From Agaricus subrufescens (taxonomy: Eukaryota; Basidiomycota; Agaricomycetes; Agaricales; Agaricaceae), in contig CM057058.1 in assembly GCA_029945375.1 (NCBI GenBank), positions 3,534,001 through 3,598,000 of the forward strand: DNA of 64,000 nt, written 5' to 3'. The notes below the pieces were generated by a model that was not told the DNA's origin, searched no databases, and saw only the letters and a program-made list of their open reading frames with translations. Within the stretch, counting starts at the first letter, position 1. Each line of letters begins with the position of its first letter. The translations under genes were made by a program, and so were the position numbers. Positions 51,756-61,091 of the stretch are shown here, in pieces.

Positions 51756-53640
51756 CTTATTGGCTATATCCAATTGAAGAATTTTCATTGTATCCAATGA
51801 ACGACTGCAACTTACGGTTATGATATATCCAGTCTATGTTTTCATTATTCCGCTGTTTTTGAGATTGGAGGTTTCATAATATGCCAGTCCAATATATTAT
51901 CAATACTATACTTATACACTGGCAATATCATTCTTGGTTTATACTACTATTGTTAAATCTGACTGGATGTTTCATTCTAGTCAGTTGGCAATCTCATTCT
52001 ACTGGTTCTTGGTGGATATTGGCATTTTCATTACTATGTCTAGAGATTTTCATTTTGTTTTCATTATTATATCATGGACATTTCATAACCAGGGATTGGT
52101 GTTTTCATATTTGGTAGTAAGTATTTTCATACCCAATTGTTTGTTTTCATTCTATATAATGGGTAGTTTCATTGCTGAACTTTGGCATTTTCATTGTTGT
52201 GACTAAGAATTTTCATTAGAAACATTGGGCATTTTCATTATTATACCATGGAGATATTATTGCCAGGTATTGGCATTTTCATACCTGCCTGTGTACATTC
52301 TCATTTCCACTTATTGGGGTTTTCATTGTATGCAATTGATAGTTTCAATCTTATACAATGGCAGTTTCAATGCTCCACTTTGGTATTTTTATTCTTGTCT
52401 GGGGTTTTCATTATATCCAATTGATAGTTTCAATCTTGTGCAATAGCAATTTCATTGCTGAATTTTGGCATTTTCATTATTGTGACTTGGAGTTTTCATT
52501 AGAAAACTTTGGCATTTTCATTATTACCCCATGGAGGTATTATTGCTAGCTATTGGCATTTTCATACCTACCTGTGCACATTCTCATTTCCACTTGTTGG
52601 GATTTTCATTGTATACAATTGATAGTTTCAACCTTATACAATGGCAATTTCATTGTTGTACTTTGGGATTTTTATTCTTATGGTCTGGGGTTTTCATTAT
52701 TGCACCATGGGTGTTTCATTCCCAACAATTGGTGTTTTCATATTTACCTTGTTGGAATTTTCATTGCATGCAATTGATAGTTTCAATCTTATTCAATGGC
52801 AGTTTCATTGCTGCACTTTGGCATTTTTATTCTTGTGGTCTGGGGTTTTCATTATTGCACTATGGATGTTTCATTCCCAACAATTGGTGTTTTCATATTT
52901 ACCTTGTTGGAATTTTCATTGCATGCAATTGATAGTTTCAATCTTATTCAATGGCAGTTTCATTGCTGCACTTTGGCATTTTTATTCTTGTGGTCTGGGG
53001 TTTTCATTATTGCACTATGGATGTTTCATTCCCAACAATTGGTGTTTTCATATTTACCTTGTTGGAATTTTCATTGCATGCAACTGATAGTTTCAATCTT
53101 ATTCAATGGCAGTTTCATATTACTGCACTTTGGCATTTTTATTCTTGTGGTCTGGGGTTTTCATTATTGCACTATGCATGTTTCATTCCCAACAATTGGT
53201 GTTTTCATATTTACCTTGTTGGAATTTTTCATTGCATGCAATTGATAGTTTTCAATCTCATTCAACGGCAGTTTCATTACTGCATCTTGGCATTTTTATT
53301 CTTGTGGTCTCGGGTTTTCATTATTGCACTATGGGTGTTTCATTCCCAACAATTGGTGTTTTCATATTTACCTTGTTGGAATTTTCATTGCATGCAATTG
53401 ATAGTTTCAATCCTATTCAAGGGCAGTTTCATTACTGCACTTTGGCATTTTTATTCTTGTGGTCTGGGGTTTTCATTATTGCACTATGGGTGTTTCATTC
53501 CCAACAATTGGTGTTTTCATATTTACCTTGTTGGAATTTTCATTGCATTCAATTGATAGTTTCAATCTCACTCAATGGCAGTTTCATTCTTGCACTTTGG
53601 CATTTTCATTCTTGTAATCTGGGGTTTTTGTTATAGGCAT
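51756..53640. repeat. TTTTCATT-rich satellite, about 155-bp units, at the 3' side of KDZ unit 2
   Basis: The unit is marked by TTCATTCCCAACAATTGGTG, seen six times from about 52717 to 53510 at about 155-bp spacing. To the left the array is more diverged but keeps TTTTCATT or TTTCATT every 20-30 bp. Open frames in all three plus phases are artefacts. Its left end (TTATCATAACTTATTGGCTA) resembles the left end of the first array. Confidence 0.94.
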
Positions 53641-53680
53641 TGTAAACACTACAGCCAAATTGACTAAGTTATAATCTCTC

Positions 53681-56600
53681 CTACTCATCCTCAGACTCTT
53701 CATCACTCTCCTTTTCTAACTCATCTCCTTCTTCACCTTCATACTTACTTGCCCAGTTTATATCTCCTCCATGTATTTTCAACAATGGTACCCATTTCTT
53801 GACACAGCTCTTTGCCATTGCCTCTTGCAAATATGCTTGTTGATAAGCATATGCATGCAATCCCTGGGCCAAACCCTGATCATCGACCCTTCTTTTTGTT
53901 GCCTGTTCCATCCACCACTCTGCTTTCCATTCCAAATAAGCAACTGTGCGCCGCATTTCCTCTTGAATCAACAAGTATTCTTCATTCCACCGGTTCTTCC
54001 TTGCTAGTGCTTTGACCCACTCAACTTGCATTGAACTAATAAATTCTTCATCCTCTTCATCAGAAGCTTGCCTGCTATTACTTGCCAACCAAATCCAAGA
54101 CATTTGATATCTTCCTGCAGCTTCCTTTTCTTCTGACCCTCGTCCTGGTCCACGGATGTCTTCAGGAGCAAGCTTTTTGAGCCGAAGAAGTGATGGGTCA
54201 TGAGGTTGAAAGGTGGTTATCAAATGATGGGCATGTCGATAAATGTTAGCTGCAAGTTGAATGCGATGGTTATAGCAATCAAAAAGATTACGAATACGAG
54301 TATTTTGCTTGTTGCCAGTGCCTGAGATATTCAACTGCTTGAATATAGTGAGACTTGTAATTGTGCGACGATTTCGGCGAATTGTTTCAAGAGCTTCATC
54401 TGCCTGCCCAATACGGAGTTGAACTTCTGTTTCCATCAATAACTTCATTGAAGGGAAACTATGAAAGGTTGAAGGAACAGAAAGTGGCAGAAACAAAGGA
54501 AGTAGTTCTGCTGCTTCACCTGTTGCCTGGTCATCAATATCCAAAGTGGCAGATATACTTGGCTGTGATCCAAGAAATGGCATATGATCCAATTGGATCT
54601 TCCGCCATTGGGCAATACGATGATGAAGAGTATTACGCTTTTCTTGTAGATCAACTTGCTTCTTTGTTGGTTTTGTAGTAGGATCAAGTTTTCCTATCAA
54701 TGAAGCCTCCTGTAATAGCCTAAATCTAAATCACCAAGTTAGTTATTATATGATCACCAAAAAGAAGTGTACTTACTGTTGTTCTTCAAGCTCAAATCCC
54801 TTGATAATGAAATCACCAATACTAATCTTGTGTGGTGAGATAACGCCCCGAGTAGCATCAGCTGCTTCTTTTCTTGCTAACTCCAAGCGAATCTCTTGAA
54901 TTGACTTGGCTAAACAAAGTGGATTAATGTTGAGATTAGTCATAATAGATAGCCACTTACATATCTCATGCTCCATAAATGGATTAGGTTTTGATGGCCT
55001 AAGAGTGAACTTGGACCGAGACCACTGTGAACGTTCATCCTCCCAATCATCAACCATCCGTCTCCATTTTGCAAGTGTTGCCTCTGAGAATCCTGATGAA
55101 AGAAGAGACAGATTAGCTTCATGCTTATCCTTCATCACAACTGCATCTTCAAATCGCTTTGCAAACAGACTCCCTGTATAATGAACTCAGATTTGCAGTT
55201 AAGAGGTGAAAAATAAATCTACTCACGAAATCCCACATATTTTCGGAAATTCCATCCATTCCAGTGATAATTCAGTGTTTCACGTCTCATAGCTGGACCC
55301 ATCTCCCTGACACTAGGACCAAGTGCATTTGTATGAGACCAACCTATCTCAATATCTTCTCCACAAGTCCGCCCAACACCCGAAATATGATTCAGTGAAT
55401 AGGTTGCTCGACAAAATGATCCATGACCATTAACATGCCAGCTGGGAATCCCAATATCCACAACAGTATTATCTGGAAGCTGCATTTCCTTTGGATACTC
55501 AGCCATGCGCCTGTAAAAGTGTTTCATCCATTGACACCCAATGTCATAGGATATCAACACTCGCATAAGGGAAATACCCATTAATGCCGACAGTATCATG
55601 TAGTCCATACTTGAATATCTATCACAGCATCAGCATTAATCCCAGAATATAAAATGTGTGCTTACTTTTCTCCCTTCGGTAGATCAACTACACCATTTCG
55701 GCGAATGAGTGAATGGCGTGAACAAATACTAGCACCAACACCATTTACACAGTACCCTGGAATGGACGTATTAGCCCTTGCAATTGCTGTATGATCCGAG
55801 GAACATGAATTTAGCTAAAAGTTTGTTAAGTGGTTGTATATCATGCAGGTGAGTTGTACCTACCTCAGCTTCCGTGTCATGTCCCAAAATATGCTTCTGG
55901 TAAGGGGCATGCTCGACATAACAGCCTAATCCAGGATCCAACTCGAAATCTTGAATACCACGTTCTTTGTTCTTGAGTTTGAAGTTTGCATCAAGGGCTA
56001 TGAACAGCGTAAAAAGGAATCTACATATAGGATGATTACCTACCCCAAATTGATGAAGGATCACACTCACCGTAGATTGGGGGGGAAATTCTCCCAGTTT
56101 TCGGGGAGGTTTTTGGTAGGATGCGGACAAGCAGGACATTCAAGAGCAAGTTCACCATTAGATGTGGCCCCCACACCTTCTGGATCATGCGCTCGACCTG
56201 CCTGCTTCAATGATTTCAGGTGGCGCCAAACACGGAACACATGTTGGAACTCCTTGTATCGATGCTTGAAGAGACAACGGTTAGATAAAGGATATCCTGA
56301 TAGTCCAGCATCTAGAGAACGTACCGCAGGCTTCCCAAGCATCAAGTTGTCAGTTTGAAAGGTCAGGGAATGATAATAATCGTATAATGTTGTTTTTCCT
56401 TGTAAGGTCAGCTGATGAAATGCGTTCAAGACATTAAAGGTGAATGCCGTGCGAGGTCGCTCAGAAGAAGCTGGGAACCATCCTGCCCGCAGTAGTTGAA
56501 CACGAGGGGGGACACCAAGTGATTTGGTGCAGCCACAGAAGTCCACGCTGACTCGCGAAAATCCATTTGAGTCGAAAACCACAAAGTCGGATGGCCCCGG

Positions 56601-57458
56601 GCGTGGGTCAGGACAGAGAGAGCCAGCATGGCCTAACTGGCAACGAAGTCCCACATCGCGAAGACTAGTACTGATAAAAAAGACTCCAGTCCATTTCTAC
56701 GCTGGTGTTAGTATGTTGTTTGGCATGGGGGTGGGATTGAATACATTTATACGATGTAGCGGGTTCTGCTGATGGCCTTTCAGAAGGCAGTCTCTACACA
56801 TCACGCTAGAGACACCTTGAATGCAATCCACGCATTGAAAAAGACTGCCCGTCGCATCACTTGAGGAGCAGAAGGAGCACATGGTGCGCCCATCGGAGTC
56901 ATGGTGTACGGCTGGGCCTTCGAGCCGCAGAAGTTCATCAAGGGTGGAATCGCGGTATGCTAACCAATCTTGGAGTTTTGTCTAAGTGACATCGTTCCGT
57001 AGTAAGTCAATAAGAACAAAAAGCCTAATATCACACTTACGGCCGTGGTGTTTTTTTTTCTCTTAGGCCTGATTGTCGCGTCCAGGTTGTCAGTTGCGAT
57101 TTCAGAGTCAACGTTTGGGGCCCAGGATGAAGGACTAGCCTGATAATTATCCACTGTCAGAGACGTTTTACTCTTTCTAACTGCCACATGTACTCACCGG
57201 TCCAATCGCCTCGCTGGTATCTCCATTCTCCACAGGTACTGATAGCGTGGGTTCCACCTTTTCCTCCTTCATCCTACGTGACCTATAAGCGCCTGTACTG
57301 CTCTTGACGCGAACGGAAGTGACACGTCTATGGTCGCGGCCCTTATGGTCGACCTTTGCACGGCGCGCAGTTCTCTCCTTCTTGGCAGGTCTTCTGTCAT
57401 CTTCCAGACTTACAGAACCTGGAGAGGACGGTCGTTTGGGTTGTCCTGTATCTGACAT
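53681..57458 (-). CDS. KDZ transposase 2, multi-exon
   Basis: Starts MSDTGQPKRPSS at 57458 and ends SDEESEDE at 53681. Order and motifs match KDZ 1: a basic N-terminus; introns with GTGAGT and GTAAGT donors; a CxC2 cluster (CSFCSSSDATGSLFQCVDC, CRDC, PLHRI) at about 56750-56882; VSVDFCGC, LLRAGWFPA, RPRTAFTFNVL; ALDANFKLKNKERG; DYMILSALMG and YDIGCQW; IPSWHVNGHG; VREMGPAMR; and the C-terminal helical region (IGQADEALETIRRNRR, MSWIWL, EEMRRTVAYLEWKAEWW) with an acidic tail. The first intron after KKNTTA has an intact GTAAGT donor, unlike KDZ 1. No disabling change is seen. The two transposases are clearly homologous but well diverged. Confidence 0.85.
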
Positions 57459-58180
57459 GTGCCTAGAAATGAACCGGACATTCGCTATATGTCAGCGACC
57501 TTGAAAGAAAAAAGAAGTTGTAAATGACTCAACGCTAGGGGGGAGTTGGATGAAAACCACGTGTGACGTCGTGAACTCAAGTTGAGGAATGTTGGACAGG
57601 TGACAATGGCGTAGCGTGCAGAATGTGGTGTCAGAGTGGTGTCGAAGTGAGCTGGAACTCTGAATCACCTGACTCCCAGAGCGAGAAGATTGGCAGAAAT
57701 GAAAACGCCAATAATTGGGCCTTAGAGAAAACTGAGCTCTTCGCACCCTTAAACACATCGGAGGCTCTGACACTTCTGACTCGACGGTCCTAGGGCAAAC
57801 AAACTGCTATCATTCGAGTATCGTTCGCGAGCGACCTGCACAAACTCGCCATCTTTGCGTTCTGGCCTTGATGAGGCCGGCGAGAAGGTCTAAAGACTCC
57901 TAGTGACCTTCTCTCAATTCCTATGTCAATTCAGCATAACGCGATGGCCTCGGTGGCTCCCAGCGTTCACCTGGTGTGGAGTGTTAACCTGGTGTTCGAG
58001 GGCACCCTGCGCAGTCTCAATAACCTCGTGAACCCTTGCCAGCAACGTTCAAGTACTCAATCTGTGTTTAACATCGCATTAGGTTTCTATAATTTGTCAA
58101 CACGTCAGCAATATCAGTCTGGATGTTCAGCATTACTTAATGATCAAGGAGGCTAAGATATATTCTGACTGCGACTTCAA

Positions 58181-58324
58181 GTTGCGAAGTTCGCTGTGAT
58201 GACGTGGCTGATAAAAATGTACAGTTTGTGGGTCGGAGATTGAAAATGCGGAGTTGCGAAGTTCGCTGTGATGACGTGGCTGATAAAAATGTACAGTTCG
58301 CGAGTCGGAGATTGAAAATGGGGA
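58181..58324. repeat. 72-bp tandem duplication
   Basis: GTTGCGAAGTTCGCTGTGAT starts at 58181 and at 58253. The copies are nearly identical through GGAGATTGAAAATG. A third, eroded partial copy is visible near 58382 (GTGTGGCTGATAGAATATAC). Confidence 0.9.
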
Positions 58325-59865
58325 AGGGAAAGAATCGACATGATGGGTCTCGAGTGATGAGGTAATCGTCAGGTAATCATAGTGTGGCTGATAGAATATA
58401 CAGTTTATGCGTCGGGGATTCAAATGCGGAAGGGAATGAGATGGCCGAGAATGGAACAAGGAACAAGCCGATATCACATGCTTGTAGCGCATGGCCGAGA
58501 TGGCCGCTCATCACCGATGGCACTTAGTTGTTGCGTGAGACAATGAGAAGAGATGCCTGCCCACTGTTGCGCTCGCGCCTGATTCCATTTTTGGCTGAAT
58601 TCCAGCCGCATCAATACCTTCCCACGCACACTTTCTGAACGTCTAGCACCCATTCCTACCGTCCTTGAGGGCATAATGCTCTCAAGCTATCACCGTTATG
58701 GATGTGTCGTCAGTATTTATGTATGTACACGGCAATGTAAGTATCATATAAGCTATGGTAGAAGTGATTTATGTAGTTTACGGTCGTATCAAATTGTAAT
58801 GATGGCGGGGCATGTATGAATTGACGCACTGTGGCGCACGCGCTCAGTATAATGCGCCTCTGTGCGCGTTTGTGTGAGGTATTATACACAAGAAGAATCT
58901 CGGAGTGTGATCAAAAACTGGAGGAGATATAACCACTTCTTTGTGACATTAGACATCAATCATTAGGCAGCCTTAATAAAATTACATTTCGACGGTCATA
59001 TACTGACTGCTGCGATATAAAGTTAACACTTCTGAACAAGGATTATTGAGGGCTTTAAACTGAAAAAAAAATCTCGACAATTGACCGAGGAACAAAATTT
59101 GTACAACAATGTGGTTGTTGAAGAACTGATATCGTGCATAATTTCGTCTCGCGGGTTTCGCATCAGCACCCACTTTTGTGGTACACACTCTATGCTTTTT
59201 TGATTTCCCGGTTGATTTGCGAGATTCCTTTTGTATTTGGAAGCCATGGTCAATGTCTACATGACCGTATAGGTTTTAAATCCCACTTAGAGACCTAAGG
59301 TTATCAAAATGCGAGCTGGGTCGAGTTCTACAAGTCATCGATGTACAATTTGATGAAGAATTGAAATATCTCATCCGGATTTTGTCTGTTTCTCGAGATC
59401 TCTTTTTCACAACATACAGAACTACTATGCGCTCAAAGGCGCATAGGAGCCACGCTGTGCGCCGCACTACATGAGTCCAAAAATACGAAGCTACCTCTTC
59501 AAAAGCACGACTCTAGTAAATTAGACACAGTAAGCCTATACTTTTGTATGCCTAAGCCCTTCCACTCACACGACCATCCCATATCCATGTATCGAATCCA
59601 TTCACTAGATTATGCACTGACTCGGAAACATGCTCTGCAGCTGTGTTTTATTCAGATCAGGTGTCTGGGACATTTGTCGTGTAATGTAATCCTAATGCAT
59701 GAATGTGTACGAGATACAGTGCTTATACAGATACATACATACAATCCAATGGTACAACGGCTGTTTTAGCACTAGATTTCTCCAAGGAGACGGGAAAACG
59801 AGTGTTAGGGATTCAGTCGGTATGCGTGGGAAACTCTTGATGGGGCGGGATACGCCCGAAAAGGA

Positions 59866-60310
59866 TTTTGATGCGAGTGTAAACGGTGGGCAAGTAGCCC
59901 TTGTCATTGTCTCACGCAACAATAAACTGCCAAAAGGATTTTGATGCGACAGGCAACCATGGGCAAGTCACCCTTGTTACTGTCTTACACAATGGGCGCC
60001 CATCTCGGCCGTGCACGGGAAGCATGTGATATCGGCTGGCTCCCCCATCATCGGCTAGTCTATTTCTTCCCGAGTGCGCGTGGGAAACCATTGGTTGGGC
60101 GGATAGACCCGCAAAGCATTTTGATGCGAGTATAGACGTTGGGCAAGTAGCCTTTGTCATTGTCTCGCGCAACAATCATCTGTCCCAACGATTTTGATGC
60201 GAGGGAAATCGGTGGGTAAGTCATCCTTGTCACTGTCTCACATGACAATCAACAGCCATCCACAATGAGCGGCCATCTCGGCCGTGCACGGGGAGCATGT
60301 GATATCGCCT
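59866..60310. repeat. Two-part repeat block with four copies of a 70-bp unit
   Basis: ATTTTGATGCGA followed by GGGCAAGT and TTGTCATTGTCTCACG-CAA appears near 59866, 59937, 60116 and 60190. A CATCTCGGCCGTGCACGGG unit followed by GCATGTGATATCG occurs near 60001 and 60270. The arrangement suggests that a composite of about 270 bp was duplicated. Confidence 0.85.
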
Positions 60311-60616
60311 TGTTCCAGGGTTCCTGCCCGATTCTCGGCTAATCTATTTATTCCCCGGATTCAACCCGCCCTTACACACGTGATGATCACTCAAGCGAGA
60401 TCGTAAGATCCATTTTTTTTTATATCCATGTGACGTTACAATTGTACTATCGACAAGATGACGATTCGTAGCAAAAGGACTTTTATACGTGCCAATGCAG
60501 ATGTATGGGAGTATTTGATGAAGGCACCACAGCACTCTCGCTGGCGCCATTGGGCGCAAGAGCGCAAGTTGACGAGACCATCTGTGAGTTTTCCTTCACT
60601 TTCGATCGCGTAAGTC

Positions 60617-60870
60617 AGGATGCTACAGAATGTTGTGGGGGGCCCTCGCGCGTGTACTCGATGTTGCACAATGTTGTAGGAGGCTTCGCACTTGTCCTTT
60701 ATGCTGCAGAATGTCGTGGGAGGCCTCGTGCGTGTTCTTGAAAACGAGAACGCAGCGCGCATGTCCTTGATGTTGCAGAATGTTATGGGAGGCGTCGCGC
60801 GTGTCCTTTATGTTCCAGAATGTCGTGGGAGGCCTCGCGCGTGTTCTTGAAAACCAGAAGGCAGAGGTGG
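60617..60870. repeat. GC-rich minisatellite, about five units of 45-60 bp
   Basis: Units share CAGAATGTCGTGGGAGGCCT followed by CGCGCGTGT-CTTGATGTTG, with variation. Not coding. Confidence 0.88.
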
Positions 60871-61091
60871 ACAATTCGATTGAGCGAGCCTTGGGCAACC
60901 ACTGAGACTGTTTCGCTAGCGTCGTTCATGGCCACAAGAAGTCATACAACAAAAAAGACAAACCCGCAGCTCAGCATTTGATGTTGTAAAATTGTCTATA
61001 CCTCTTATATTCAACACGGCACGGGTAACCTGTAAATGGAGATACGTACCCTCGTCGATATTTTCATTTTTCCTAGGCTTTTTCAATAACC

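Larger units (their letters stand above)
57459..61091. other. Repeat-rich spacer between KDZ unit 2 and the last gene
   Basis: No gene is supported. It holds several short tandem repeats (listed separately) and one copy of the dispersed motif near 59205. The right border of KDZ unit 2 should be in its first few hundred bases, but I could not identify inverted ends or a target duplication. Confidence 0.5.

Noticed and set aside
51881..53636. Overlapping ORFs of 130-200 aa in the second satellite
   Set aside because: Same reason: the repeat unit is read in three phases and the translations are the repeat itself.
57459..61091. Short ORFs in the repeat-rich spacer as genes
   Set aside because: No domain, no conserved splice pattern, and most overlap tandem repeats.
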